Assembly: GCF_030286555.1 (NCBI RefSeq)
Contig: NZ_JASVWF010000009.1
Location: 186,001-250,000, forward strand
Length of the DNA stretch: 64,000 nucleotides
Direction of reading: 5' to 3'
Source of the DNA: Actinomycetospora termitidis
GTDB taxonomy: Bacteria; Actinomycetota; Actinomycetes; Mycobacteriales; Pseudonocardiaceae
Shown here piece after piece: positions 33,732 to 42,926 of this stretch (positions within the stretch are counted from its first letter, which is position 1; every line of letters begins with the position of its first letter). The notes beneath the pieces are model-generated. The model worked only from the letters and a program-made list of their open reading frames with translations, ran no database searches and had not been told where the DNA came from. The translations under genes were made by a program, and so were the position numbers.

Positions 33732-35072
33732 TCACGAGCCGGACGCCGCGGGAGCGATCGGCGTCTCGTACCGCCGGCGCAGCAGCACGGCGCCCGCGCA
33801 CAGCACCTGGACGACGACGAACCCAGCGGCGACCGGCAGGAGCAGACCGGGGACCGAGGTGCTCGCCGGCGGAGCGAGGAGGGCGACGCCGAGGACGAAC
33901 ACGGTGTTCACGACGGCGAGGCGGGCGTAGCGGACGGCGCGTCCGCGGGCCTGGTGCTCGCCGAGACGGTGGATGACGAGCAGGCGGGCAGCGCACCCCA
34001 GGAGCATCAGCGCCAGCACCGGGGCCGCGGCCCGGTACGGCCCACCGAAGAGGCCGAGCAGGGGCCCCGAGATCGCGGCTCCGAGGGCGATCGGCGGGAG
34101 CAACAGGAGCAGCAGGCGGCGCCGGGTCGCCCTCGCCAACTCGTCCGCCCGTTCCGGCGCCCGTGCGATGCCGGAGGACAGCGGAGCGACGAAGTACAGC
34201 GCGACGACGTCGATCACCGTGATGGCCTGCCAGACCAGGAAGAACGATGCCCCGACCTCGGGCCCGAAGCGGAAGGTCACGACCAGCGGCACCTGGTTGT
34301 AGAGGACGGCCGTGGCGATCTTCCCGCTGTAGGTCGGGCCGAGGAACGCGACCACGTCGCGCCGGTGCGGGACCCACGGCTCCGTGTTCCCGGGCGACCG
34401 GGACAGGGTCTGCGCGACGACCACGGCGGCGAGCACGACCGCGCCCGCGGTCGGGAGGAGCCACGACCACACGACACCCACGGTGGTGAGCGTGGCGCCG
34501 AGTCCCAGCAGGACGGCCAGCCGCGCCACGGCGAACAGCCCGATGCGGCTGGGCGCCCACCACGGTCGTCCGAGCCCGACGAGGACGAAGTCCTGCTGCT
34601 GGAAGACGGCGTAGAGCATCGCGGTCAGCACGAAGAGTCCGGCGGCGACGGCGCGGTCCCCGTCCGGTCCCGCGGCGGCGTCCACGACGAGCGAGGAGTG
34701 CGGCAGCAGCACGTACACCAGCGCGACGAGTCCGGCGAGCCCGGCGACCGTCCCGGCCCCGCGCAGGACGAGCACGCGGGCCGCGCCGCCGGCCCGCGGG
34801 AGCCACCGCATCAGGCCGATGCCGAGGTTCAGGTCGGTGCAGCCGGCCACGAGCAGCGTGGCGGAGACGAAGGCGGCGGCGGTGCCGAGCTGGGTCGGGG
34901 TCAGCACACGGGCGGCGAGGACCCAGCTGACCATGCCGACGAGGGAGGCGCCGGCGGCGGAGAGCGACATCGCCACGCCGTCGCCGGCCGTGCCGCGCCA
35001 CCACCGGCGCCAGGTCGCGACCCGGCCGGGAGGCCGGGGAGGTCCTGTGGGCTCGGGCTCCGGGAGGTTCAA
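33732..35072 (-). CDS. Polysaccharide flippase-like membrane protein (Wzx/MurJ-type)
   Basis: 446 aa from TTG 35072, which overlaps the preceding stop (TTGA). About twelve to fourteen membrane helices. The pattern SLSAAGASLVGMVSWVLAAR followed by VLTPTQLGTAAAFVSATLLV is the start of polysaccharide-transport MATE-like flippases. It would move a lipid-linked glycan across the membrane. It is last gene of a two-gene unit with the APS kinase/glycosyltransferase fusion. Confidence 0.82.
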   Translation of the reverse strand: MNLPEPEPTGPPRPPGRVATWRRWWRGTAGDGVAMSLSAAGASLVGMVSWVLAARVLTPTQLGTAAAFVSATLLVAGCTDLNLGIGLMRWLPRAGGAARVLVLRGAGTVAGLAGLVALVYVLLPHSSLVVDAAAGPDGDRAVAAGLFVLTAMLYAVFQQQDFVLVGLGRPWWAPSRIGLFAVARLAVLLGLGATLTTVGVVWSWLLPTAGAVVLAAVVVAQTLSRSPGNTEPWVPHRRDVVAFLGPTYSGKIATAVLYNQVPLVVTFRFGPEVGASFFLVWQAITVIDVVALYFVAPLSSGIARAPERADELARATRRRLLLLLLPPIALGAAISGPLLGLFGGPYRAAAPVLALMLLGCAARLLVIHRLGEHQARGRAVRYARLAVVNTVFVLGVALLAPPASTSVPGLLLPVAAGFVVVQVLCAGAVLLRRRYETPIAPAASGS

Positions 35073-36508
35073 GAGCGCGCCGCGCCCTCCGGGCGGCGGT
35101 GGTGGCCGAGGCGCGACAGCACCGCCGCAGCCGCGAAGAGCATCTGCCGTCGGGCCCGGGCGGTGCGGGCGCCGACGAGGCTGACGGCGAGATCCCCCGG
35201 GTGTCGGCTCCAGGAGGCGTCCCGGGCGAGCGCCGTGGTGAAGGCCCGTTGCACCGTGAACTCCCGTCGGCCCGCGGTCGCCGTCACGGTGCCGGGGCGG
35301 ACCCGGAAGGCCGCCACGGACTCGGTCTGCCCGAGAAAGTCCCCGCGAGCCAGGAGCCGCGCCCAGAGGGAGATGTCCAGGGTGAACTGCTCGCGGTCCC
35401 GGACCCCGCCGACGGCCTCGTAGTCAGCCCGCCGGAACATCACCGAGGCCGGCGGGCCGATGGGGTTGCCGCCGTGCCGCACCACCCGCCGGACGAGGTC
35501 GTCGCTGCCGATCCGCCCGGCGACGTGCCGGAGCAGGCGGTTCGACGTCAGGACCCGGTCGTCCCCGTCGATCATGTCGACCCGCCCGGCGACCAGGGCG
35601 AGCCCCGGGTCCGACGCGAGCGCGGCGACCTGCAGCTCGAGGCACCGGGGGTGCAGGACGTCGTCGGCGCAGACGACCTTGACCAGATCGCCCCGCGCGA
35701 GTCGGACGGCGCGGTCGAAGCTCTCGGTCAACGGCACCGTCGACTCCGACCGGTACCGGCGGATGCGGGGGTCCGCGAAGGAGCCGACGACATCTGCGGT
35801 CCCGTCGGTGCTCCCGTTGTCGCGGATCACGAGCTCGAAGTCGGAGTATGTCTGGTCCAGAACGCTCCGGACGGTCCGGGCGAGGAACTCCCGCCCCTGG
35901 TATACGGGGATGCACACCGACACCGAGGGTGTGGGCGGGTCCGGCGCGCCGACGTGCCCCACCCGATGCTCGACGAGCCCCGCGACGACCTCGCGCACGC
36001 ACTCCTCGACCGGGCGCCCGACCGTGATCACCCGGAGCTCCGGAGCGTCGGGCACCTCGTACGGGTCGTCGACGCCGGTGAGGCCACGCAGGTCCCCGGC
36101 GCGCTGCCTGGCGTACAGGCCCTTCACGTCGCGGAGCGTGCACTCCTCGAGCGGGGTGTCCACGTGGACCTCGACGAAGGGGAGCCCGTCCTCCTCGTGA
36201 CGGGCGCGCACCTGCTGCCGGACGTCCGCGAACGGGGCGATGACCGGGACGACCACGATGACGCCGTGGGCGGCGAGCAGGCGTGCGGCCCACCCGATCC
36301 GTCGGACGTTGGTATCCCGGTCGGCGCGGGAGAAGCCGAGGTCCGCGCACAGTTCGGCGCGCACCGCGTCGCCGTCGAGCACCTGGACGCGCAGCCCGCG
36401 TCCGCGCAACACCCGCTCGACGCCGTCCGCGATGGTCGACTTCCCCGCGCTGGGCAGACCGGTCAACCACACCGTGCCCCCGCAGGCCTGCACCCCGCCG
36501 TCGGACAT
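35069..36508 (-). CDS. Fusion of APS kinase (CysC) with a family-2 glycosyltransferase
   Basis: 479 aa. Residues about 8-185 are an adenylylsulfate kinase: P-loop GLPSAGKSTIADGVE, then LDGDAVRAELCADLGFSRAD, DRDTNVRRIGWAARLLA and a lid region with LRDVKGLYARQRAG. Residues about 195-470 are a GT-A glycosyltransferase: VSVCIPVYQGREFLARTVRS, DFELVIRDNGSTDGT and VKVVCADDVLHPRCLELQ (DxD-like acidic site). The same GT sequence pattern recurs in the gene at 37051. PAPS made by the first domain could feed the island's sulfotransferase. I know of no common family with this fusion. Confidence 0.85.
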   Translation of the reverse strand: MSDGGVQACGGTVWLTGLPSAGKSTIADGVERVLRGRGLRVQVLDGDAVRAELCADLGFSRADRDTNVRRIGWAARLLAAHGVIVVVPVIAPFADVRQQVRARHEEDGLPFVEVHVDTPLEECTLRDVKGLYARQRAGDLRGLTGVDDPYEVPDAPELRVITVGRPVEECVREVVAGLVEHRVGHVGAPDPPTPSVSVCIPVYQGREFLARTVRSVLDQTYSDFELVIRDNGSTDGTADVVGSFADPRIRRYRSESTVPLTESFDRAVRLARGDLVKVVCADDVLHPRCLELQVAALASDPGLALVAGRVDMIDGDDRVLTSNRLLRHVAGRIGSDDLVRRVVRHGGNPIGPPASVMFRRADYEAVGGVRDREQFTLDISLWARLLARGDFLGQTESVAAFRVRPGTVTATAGRREFTVQRAFTTALARDASWSRHPGDLAVSLVGARTARARRQMLFAAAAVLSRLGHHRRPEGAARS

Positions 36509-36673
36509 CGATCGCTCCCTGCCCGGTGACCGACGCGCGCTGTCCGCGATCGGGTGCGCGCTGATCGGGTGACGAGTGCGGCTGACAATTGCTCCGGAGT
36601 GTAGCCAGATCGGCGCCCCGCGGCGATACTTCCCGCTGGTCGGGCAGGCGAGAGGTCGTGGAACGAGGTGGTT

Positions 36674-37054
36674 GTGAACGCTCTGTCACTTTCCCAGCTC
36701 GGTGCCCTGAGTGCGGAGCACCGGCGGGGAGTCGCCGGCGCACTCGCGGTCGTGGGCGTCGTCGCCGGCGTCCTGGTCGCTCTCGACGCCGCCGGCACCC
36801 TGCTCGGACCGGTGCGGGCGGTCACCACCGTCGTCTTCATGATCCTCGGCCCCGGGTGGGCGATCGCCGGATTCCTGCGTCGGAGCGCTCCGGCGCTCGT
36901 CTGGGCCGTCGCCGTCGCGGTGGGCTGCGCCGTCGGCGGCCTCGGCGCCCAGGCGATGCTCGCCGCGGGGTGGTGGCACCCGGATGCCGCGCTCGTCCTG
37001 CTCGTCCTGCTCTGCGTGCCCGCCCTGGTGTGGCACGTCGTCCGTCGGCGGTGA
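36674..37054 (+). CDS. Small polytopic membrane protein
   Basis: 126 aa from GTG 36674 (GAGG about five bases upstream; GTG 36668 is an alternative adding two residues). Three to four hydrophobic helices: VAGALAVVGVVAGVLVALDA, VRAVTTVVFMILGPGWAIAG, LVWAVAVAVGCAVGG and ALVLLVLLCVPALVWHVV. The PGWA motif between helices recalls DUF1616-type actinobacterial membrane proteins. It starts a plus-strand unit with the next glycosyltransferase (GTGA overlap), divergent from the APS kinase fusion. Confidence 0.72.
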   Translation: MNALSLSQLGALSAEHRRGVAGALAVVGVVAGVLVALDAAGTLLGPVRAVTTVVFMILGPGWAIAGFLRRSAPALVWAVAVAVGCAVGGLGAQAMLAAGWWHPDAALVLLVLLCVPALVWHVVRRR

Positions 37055-37914
37055 CCGGCACCGTGGTGCCGACACCTCAGGGCGGGCGGACTCCCGCGGT
37101 CTCGGTCTGCATCCCGGTGTACCGCGGGGAGGACCACCTGGCGACCACCATGGAGTCGGTCCTCGCGCAGACCTTCGACGACTTCGAGCTCGTCGTCCTG
37201 GACAACTGCAGCCCCGACCGGTCTGCCGAGATCGCCGCGTCGTTCGACGACCCCCGTATCCGGCTCGAGTCCACCCCCCGCGTGCTGCCCCTGACCGAGA
37301 ACTGGACCACGGCCGTCCGCGCCACCCGGGCGCCCCTCGTGAAGCTGCTCTGCGACGACGACCTGCTCCACCCGCGGTGCCTGGAGCTCCAGGTCGCGGC
37401 GCTGCAGCACGAGCCCGACCTCGCGCTCGTCGTGTCGCGCCACCACCTCGTCGACGGCGACGGCCACCTCGTGGTCCCGGCCCGGTTCCTGCGGGGTCTG
37501 CTCGGTCGGCGGACCCACGCGGAGGTCGTGCGGCGGGTCGTCCGCAGCGGTGCCAACCCGATCGGTCCGATGTGCGGGGTGACGTTCCGGCGCGCCGCCT
37601 TCGACGCCACCGAGGGCTTCGTCAGCGACAAGATCTTCATCGCCGATCTCGACCTGCTCGTGGCCATGTCCGCCCACGGCGCGTTCCGGGGGCAGCGCGA
37701 GAGCCTGGCGGCGTACCGCCTCGTACCCACCAGCGTCATCGCCCGCGCCCGCCGCGAGCACTTCCGGGTCCAGGAGGCGTTCATGACGGAGCTGCGGGCC
37801 TCCCCCGGGAGCCCGGTCCGGCGGGTCGACGCCCTGACCGGCCACCTCGCCGCACCATGGGCCCGCGCCCGCCGTCGCGCCGGATCCGCCCTCGCCGAAC
37901 GACGGGGGGCCTGA
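37051..37914 (+). CDS. Family-2 glycosyltransferase
   Basis: 287 aa from GTG 37051. The GT-A core reads VSVCIPVYRGEDHLATTMES, DFELVVLDNCSPDRSAEIAA and LVKLLCDDDLLHPRCLELQ, with the DDD metal site. It is closely collinear with the GT domain of the APS kinase fusion (shared LHPRCLELQVAAL and NPIGP blocks), so the two arose by duplication and one gained or lost the kinase. It adds a sugar to a glycan or lipid acceptor in the cytoplasm; donor unknown. Confidence 0.85.
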   Translation: MTGTVVPTPQGGRTPAVSVCIPVYRGEDHLATTMESVLAQTFDDFELVVLDNCSPDRSAEIAASFDDPRIRLESTPRVLPLTENWTTAVRATRAPLVKLLCDDDLLHPRCLELQVAALQHEPDLALVVSRHHLVDGDGHLVVPARFLRGLLGRRTHAEVVRRVVRSGANPIGPMCGVTFRRAAFDATEGFVSDKIFIADLDLLVAMSAHGAFRGQRESLAAYRLVPTSVIARARREHFRVQEAFMTELRASPGSPVRRVDALTGHLAAPWARARRRAGSALAERRGA

Positions 37915-37915
37915 G

Positions 37916-39781
37916 ATGACGTCGACCAGCGTCCGCGGCGGCCGCCGGACGGTGGACCTGCGGGAACGGCCGGCCGAGGATCGGACGGGCCGGGCGACCG
38001 GCCGTGCGCGGTGGCCTGCCGCGGCGCTGCCGATCCTCCTGGGGCTCGCCGCCCTCGCGTGCCTCGTCCCGGCGGTGCGGGACACCCGGTTGGACCTGAT
38101 CGGCGGGCTCGGCCTGGCCGGTGTGCTGTCCCCGTGGGCCTGGGTGGCGCTGACGTGCGCCGTGCTCGGCGCGGTGACCGAGTTCGGGCGCGCCCGCCCC
38201 CGATCCGTCGTCCTGGTCGCGCTGACGGGCGTCGTGATCCTCTGCTCGACCGGCCTCCCGTCCCTCGTCGAGTCGGCGGCGCGCATCCCCGCCGCGTGGA
38301 CCCATCTCGGCTTCGTGGAGGCCATCGCGACGACGGGTCGCCTCCCGGTCGGCGTCGACTCCCGGTTCGCCTGGCCGGCCTTCTTCGCGCAGTGGGCCTG
38401 GATCTCCGACGCCGCGGGCGGGTTGACGTTGGACGGGGTGCTGCGCTGGACGCCACCCGTCGTCGTCGCCGTCTGGGCACTGAGCGTCCACGCGATCGCC
38501 CGACCCCTGCTCGGCGGGACACGGGCGCCGTGGGTGGCCGTCTGGTTGTTCCTCGGGACGAACTGGATCGAGCAGGACTACTTCTCCCCCCAGGCCACGG
38601 CCATGGTCCTCGGCCTGGCGGCGCTGGCCTGCGTGCTCGGACCCCTCGCGACGGGGCGCGGCGACCCCGCCGGCGGACGCTGGCCGCTGCCCGCCCCCGG
38701 GAGCCCGCCCCTGCCGGTGTCGCGCCGTATCGTGGCCGCCGCCCTCATGCCGGTGCGCCGACCCGAGGGGGCGGCCGCGCAGTTCCTCCTCCTCTGGCTC
38801 GTCGTCGCCCTGTGCCTCGCGGGCGTCGTCCTCTCTCACCCGCTGACGCCGTTCGCCCTCGGCGCCCAGCTCCTCCTCCTCGCCCTCGCCGGCCGTTTCT
38901 GGGGACGGTGGCTCGTCCTGGTCCTCGTCGTCGTCGAGCTCACCTGGTTCGTGCTCGGCGCCCAGGAGTTCTGGCAGGCCCGGCTCTACCTCGTCACCGG
39001 GGACGTCGGGGACGTCGGCGGGTCGTTGATGAGCGCCCTGGTCGACCGCCTGGTGGGGGACCCCGGCCAGCTCGCGGCGAAGGTCGGGAGGGTCCTGCTC
39101 GCGGCGGCCACGTGGGGCCTCGCCCTGGTGGGCGCCTGGGTCCGGTGGCGCCGGACCGGGACGTGGCTCGTCGCCGCCCTGGCGGCCGCGCCGCTCGGTC
39201 TGGTCCTCGTCCAGAGCTACGGCGGGGAGGTGCTCCTCCGGGTCCAGCTCTACGCCCTGCCGTTCCTGGCGGTCCTCGGCGCGGAGGCCGTGCGGGCCGC
39301 GGGGCGCCGGTGGCGCGGCACGCCGCCGGGCCGCGTCGTCGAGGTGGGGCTCGTGCTCGGGATGCTCCTCCTGTTCGGCCTGCTCGTGGTCCTGCGCGGA
39401 GGCAACGACGCCTACGTCGGGGTCCAGGCCCGGGACGTCGCCTTCTCCCGCAGCGTGCTCGCGGGTGTCCCACCGGGGAGCAAGGTGCTGCGCCTGACGA
39501 ACGAGGGACCGATCCGCGTGACGCGCGCCGGGGACGTGGTCCAGGCGACGTCGACGCCGGGCTGTTCCCGGATCGCCGACGACCCGCTCGGCTGCCTGGC
39601 GAAGGAACGGCCCGACCTGGTGCTCGTCCAGCCGGCCATGGAGGCGGAGGGGCGGTTCCTCGACGGCTTCGCGCCGGGGTGGTCGCGGGCGATGGTGGAG
39701 CGCATCGTGGCCGGCGGGACGTACCGGGTCGTCCGGGACGAGGGCACGAGCCTGGTGCTGGCGAGGGTGGAGAGGCGATGA
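37916..39781 (+). CDS. Large polytopic membrane protein, possibly a GT-C-type enzyme
   Basis: 621 aa starting one base after the GT stop. After a charged N-terminus come about twelve or more membrane helices, then a soluble C-terminal part of about 120 residues (AGVPPGSKVLRLTNEGPIRV onward). The periplasmic-facing loop THLGFVEAIATTGRLPVGVD and FLGTNWIEQDYFSPQATAMV resemble actinobacterial glycan membrane proteins of uncertain function. A polyprenyl-phosphate-sugar-dependent transfer or a polymerase role fits the context; this is not proven. Confidence 0.7.
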   Translation: MTSTSVRGGRRTVDLRERPAEDRTGRATGRARWPAAALPILLGLAALACLVPAVRDTRLDLIGGLGLAGVLSPWAWVALTCAVLGAVTEFGRARPRSVVLVALTGVVILCSTGLPSLVESAARIPAAWTHLGFVEAIATTGRLPVGVDSRFAWPAFFAQWAWISDAAGGLTLDGVLRWTPPVVVAVWALSVHAIARPLLGGTRAPWVAVWLFLGTNWIEQDYFSPQATAMVLGLAALACVLGPLATGRGDPAGGRWPLPAPGSPPLPVSRRIVAAALMPVRRPEGAAAQFLLLWLVVALCLAGVVLSHPLTPFALGAQLLLLALAGRFWGRWLVLVLVVVELTWFVLGAQEFWQARLYLVTGDVGDVGGSLMSALVDRLVGDPGQLAAKVGRVLLAAATWGLALVGAWVRWRRTGTWLVAALAAAPLGLVLVQSYGGEVLLRVQLYALPFLAVLGAEAVRAAGRRWRGTPPGRVVEVGLVLGMLLLFGLLVVLRGGNDAYVGVQARDVAFSRSVLAGVPPGSKVLRLTNEGPIRVTRAGDVVQATSTPGCSRIADDPLGCLAKERPDLVLVQPAMEAEGRFLDGFAPGWSRAMVERIVAGGTYRVVRDEGTSLVLARVERR

Positions 39782-39993
39782 GCGTCGTCGGGGTCGGATG
39801 GGGTCTGTTCGCCGCGTTCGTCGTCCTGCTCGGGCTCCGGGTCGTGGTGACCGAGGCCGTCCGGCCCACCTACCGCGTCGAGGCCGGTCCGCGGCGGGTC
39901 GTGCGCACGATGGACGTGGCCCTGGTCGTGGTCCTGGTCGCGCTCGCCGCCGCGCTCCTGGCGGTCATCGGGCCGCCGCTGCTCGCGCGGTGA
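39778..39993 (+). CDS. Two-helix small membrane protein
   Basis: 71 aa; the ATG overlaps the previous stop (ATGA). Helix one is GWGLFAAFVVLLGLRVVVTE and helix two DVALVVVLVALAAALLAVIG, with a short basic loop between. Probably an accessory subunit of the large membrane protein before it. Its stop lies only four bases from the convergent GH16 gene. Confidence 0.7.
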   Translation: MSVVGVGWGLFAAFVVLLGLRVVVTEAVRPTYRVEAGPRRVVRTMDVALVVVLVALAAALLAVIGPPLLAR

Positions 39994-39997
39994 CTCC

Positions 39998-40813
39998 TCA
40001 CCGCCCCGGGTCGTAGTCGCCCTGGGGCGGGACGGGACCGGGGAGCACGGGCGTACCCGCCGGCGGCAGCCGGTGGAACCGGGCCCAGTCGACCTGCAGG
40101 CGCGCCGGGACGAGGTCGCCCGGCCGGTAGGCGTCGAGCTGGACGTTGAGCTTCATCGGCCGCGTCGGGATCGCGGCGGGGCGGGTCACGGTGGCGCGGA
40201 CGGCACCGTCGACGAACCAGGTCACGTGGTCGGGCGCCACCTCGACGGCGAACGTGTGCCAGGCGGCGAGATCCAGCGGGATCGCGAGGTAGTCCTGCTT
40301 GCGGGGCGGGTAGTGGACGAACAGGTTCACCTCGCCGGTCCCCACGTCCGCCTCGGCGAAGTCGACGTCCCGCTCGCCGGCGTCGTAGGCCCCCGTCGCG
40401 GGGATGAGCGCGATCACCGCGTGGTACGGCCGGGCCCCCGGCCCCCGGCCGTCGGCGCGGGCACGGACCTCCCAGCGCCCGAACCGGGCATCGTCGCCGT
40501 CACGCGCCATGCCCGCGCTCACGGCGTCCGCGGTGCCCGCCTGCGTCAGGACCCCGCCCGCCACCGTGACCTGCGACGGTCGGCGCGACCCGTTCCCGTC
40601 GTGGCCGGGGCTGTCGTACACCGACCACCGGGGGTCGAGCGTGTCGCCCGCGAACTCGTCCGCCCACGCGGGAGCGCCCCACCCGTGCGCGGCCGCAGCG
40701 GTCGCGGCGGGCGCATCGGCCCCCGCGGCCTCGAGCGGCCACGTGGTGGGAGCCGCCGGGGGCCGACCCGCTCCCGTGACGCAGGCCCCGAGGGCGACCG
40801 CCACGAGCACCAC
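39998..40813 (-). CDS. GH16-family glycan-binding or hydrolase lipoprotein with altered catalytic motif
   Basis: 271 aa from GTG 40813. A lipobox VALGAC lies at residues 5-10. The GH16 jelly roll follows: WADEFAGDTLDPRWSVYDSP, RFGRWEVRARADG, HTFAVEVAPDHVTWFVDG. The catalytic site reads RDVDFAEAD where ExDxxE is expected, so Asp stands in the place of the nucleophile Glu. No Arg or Lys precedes the hydrophobic signal from this start; an arginine-rich in-frame extension (ARSGRGRAVGAVAV) exists upstream but begins at no standard start codon. It may trim or bind the island's glycan. Confidence 0.75.
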   Translation of the reverse strand: MVLVAVALGACVTGAGRPPAAPTTWPLEAAGADAPAATAAAAHGWGAPAWADEFAGDTLDPRWSVYDSPGHDGNGSRRPSQVTVAGGVLTQAGTADAVSAGMARDGDDARFGRWEVRARADGRGPGARPYHAVIALIPATGAYDAGERDVDFAEADVGTGEVNLFVHYPPRKQDYLAIPLDLAAWHTFAVEVAPDHVTWFVDGAVRATVTRPAAIPTRPMKLNVQLDAYRPGDLVPARLQVDWARFHRLPPAGTPVLPGPVPPQGDYDPGR

Positions 40814-40907
40814 GGCGACGGCTCCGACGGCCCGGCCCCGTCCGGACCGCGCGGGGCCGCTGCTCGTGTCCGCGTCGATGCCTGCCCCCCGGAACCGGAC
40901 CGCACGC

Positions 40908-41903
40908 TCAGGCGGCGTGGTCGTGCTGATGATGGCCGCTCGGGACCCGCCACGGATAGCCGTAGTGTCGCAGCCACGGCAGCGACAGGGCCGTCGTCAC
41001 GCCGCGGTCGAGCGGTCGCTGCGCCGTGCGCCACTCGTCGTCGAGACCGATGGTGATCTCCCCGGTCCGGAACCGCCCGGGGTTTCCGGCGATGGTGTGG
41101 TTGCCGGGCAGGACAACCGTGCGGTCGTCGGTGAAGGGACCGTCCGGCACCGGTTCGCCGAGGAGGTCGAACACCTGCGCGACGGTCTCCCGGGGCGCCG
41201 TCATGAAGTCCTCGTAGCGGAGCTGCAGGTAGCGGTCGGGCGGGTACGCCCGCGCGGCCCGCTCGGCGAGCAGGTTCCAGCTCACCCAGTGTCCGACGTT
41301 CATGAGCCGCCCATGACGGTGCATCGGCTCGGGCCGCGCGGTCGACGGGTCGGCCTTGACGCGCTGCCAGGAGTAGGCGCACGCCCGCGGGTCGCGGACC
41401 ATGTGGAGCAGGTAGGGCCGCACCCCGTCGGCGAGGGCCGTCGTCACGGCGTCCGGCGGTCGCTTCGAGGCATCGACGACGACCCGCGCGCCGGCCACGT
41501 CGGCGACGGCCCGGTAGAGGCGGGACAGGACGCCCGCGTACTCCGCGGCGCCGGCGGGCGGGTCCCCGCGGCGCACGGCCTCGACCAGTGCGTGCGTTCG
41601 CAGCACGGCGAGGGGTCCGTGCCGCAGCGCGAGCATCCGCTCCGGATCGGGCGGGGGACCGCCGAAGGCGCGGTCGAACACCGCGGCCCAGAACGCGCAG
41701 TCCGGAACCGGTGTCCCGCAGCCGCACCGCCGGCGGCCGAGCAACCCGAGCTCCCAGAGCTGCGTCACCTCGCCGGCGGTGACCACGTCGGGGTGGGCCC
41801 CGAGGAGGTTGTCCATCAGCGTCGTGCCGCTGCGGCCCCATCCCACGAGGTAGAGCACCTTCGGTCCGTCGTCGGGCGCGTCGGTCGTGCCGTCCGCGTT
41901 CAT
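40908..41903 (-). CDS. PAPS-dependent sulfotransferase
   Basis: 331 aa from ATG 41903, with AGGGG eight bases upstream. The 5'-phosphosulfate loop is LYLVGWGRSGTTLMDNLLGA at about residue 17 and the 3'-phosphate element is HMVRDPRACAYSWQRVKAD. Four Cys in a short loop (RRRCGCGTPVPDC) could hold zinc. It would transfer sulfate from PAPS to a sugar or lipid hydroxyl. PAPS is plausibly supplied by the APS kinase fusion in the same island. It is co-directional with the GH16 gene. Confidence 0.85.
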   Translation of the reverse strand: MNADGTTDAPDDGPKVLYLVGWGRSGTTLMDNLLGAHPDVVTAGEVTQLWELGLLGRRRCGCGTPVPDCAFWAAVFDRAFGGPPPDPERMLALRHGPLAVLRTHALVEAVRRGDPPAGAAEYAGVLSRLYRAVADVAGARVVVDASKRPPDAVTTALADGVRPYLLHMVRDPRACAYSWQRVKADPSTARPEPMHRHGRLMNVGHWVSWNLLAERAARAYPPDRYLQLRYEDFMTAPRETVAQVFDLLGEPVPDGPFTDDRTVVLPGNHTIAGNPGRFRTGEITIGLDDEWRTAQRPLDRGVTTALSLPWLRHYGYPWRVPSGHHQHDHAA

Positions 41904-42079
41904 CCGGATCCCCTCGTGTCCCACAGAGCGGGAGCAGAGGGTGACAAGAAGGTCGATGCTTGACCCTTGCTTCACTCTGGTGGACGCTCTTCCGCGAGTT
42001 CATACCCACTGCTGTTCTCGGAGCGTAGTCGATCCGGGCTCGTCGTCGGAACGGATCGCGATCACGAAGGGGATGTCCG

Positions 42080-42898
42080 ATGGCAGCAGCAGCGGGTGGG
42101 CGCGCCGCGAACGCCGACATCCCGGTGGTGATCTTCGCCGGCGGGTTGGGGACGAGGCTGCGGGAGGAGACCGAGCGCGTTCCCAAGCCCATGGTGCGCA
42201 TCGGCGACGAGCCGTTGCTGTGGCACATCATGAAGCTGTACGGGCACTACGGCTTCCGGCGGTTCGTGCTCTGCCTGGGGTACCGCAGCGAGGTCGTCAA
42301 GCAGTACTTCCTGACCTTCCGCGAGCACGTCGCCGACCTCCGGATCGACCTGTCCGGAGCACAGCCGCCCCGGATCGTGGGCCGGGCCCGCACGGAGCCC
42401 TGGGACGTCGTCTGTGCCGAGACCGGACTGCTCACCGGCACGGGTGGGCGACTCAAGCGGGTGCGGGAGTACGTGGACGCGGACACGTTCATGTGCACCT
42501 ACGGGGACGGGATCGGTGCCGTCGACCTGCAGGCGTTGCTCGACCATCACCGGTCGCACGACCGCGTCGCGACGGTCACCGGCGTGCGTCCCGGCGGCCG
42601 GTACGGGGAGATGGAGATCGACGGCGACGCGGTCCTGGAGTTCAACGAGAAGCCGGCGTCGTCCCGGAACTGCGTGTCGGGCGGGTTCTTCGTCTTCGAC
42701 CGCAAGGTCTTCGACTACCTGACCGACGAGGACGACCTCGTGCTGGAGCGCGAGCCGATGCGGAAGCTGGCCCGGGACAACGAGCTGTCGGTGTACGAGC
42801 ACCACGACTACTGGTTGGGGATGGACACCTACCGCGACCTGACGCAGCTGAACGACCTGTGGCTCGCGGGAGAGGCGCCCTGGCGGGTCTGGACCTGA
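42080..42898 (+). CDS. rfbF: Sugar-phosphate nucleotidyltransferase, glucose-1-phosphate cytidylyltransferase type
   Basis: 272 aa. VVIFAGGLGTRLREETERVP holds the nucleotide-binding GGxGTRL and catalytic region, followed by KPMVRIGDEPLLWHIMKLYG, VCAETGLLTGTGGRLKRVRE and CTYGDGIGAVD, all characteristic of RfbF-type CTP:glucose-1-phosphate cytidylyltransferases. CDP-glucose opens routes to CDP-linked deoxysugars, but no CDP-glucose dehydratase is in the window. It therefore supplies an activated sugar to this or another pathway. Confidence 0.85.
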   Translation: MAAAAGGRAANADIPVVIFAGGLGTRLREETERVPKPMVRIGDEPLLWHIMKLYGHYGFRRFVLCLGYRSEVVKQYFLTFREHVADLRIDLSGAQPPRIVGRARTEPWDVVCAETGLLTGTGGRLKRVREYVDADTFMCTYGDGIGAVDLQALLDHHRSHDRVATVTGVRPGGRYGEMEIDGDAVLEFNEKPASSRNCVSGGFFVFDRKVFDYLTDEDDLVLEREPMRKLARDNELSVYEHHDYWLGMDTYRDLTQLNDLWLAGEAPWRVWT

Positions 42899-42926
42899 AC
42901 CGGTGTTCGGCGCGGGGGCGGGTCGG

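Noticed and set aside
36509..36673. Possible plus-strand promoter hexamers in the divergent gap of the glycan island
   Set aside because: CTGACA and TAGCCA are present, but the spacing (about 14 bases) is poor and no pair was convincing.
40814..40907. N-terminal extension of the GH16 gene beginning at a non-standard codon
   Set aside because: It would give a better signal peptide, but no ATG, GTG or TTG exists in frame; left as an observation only.
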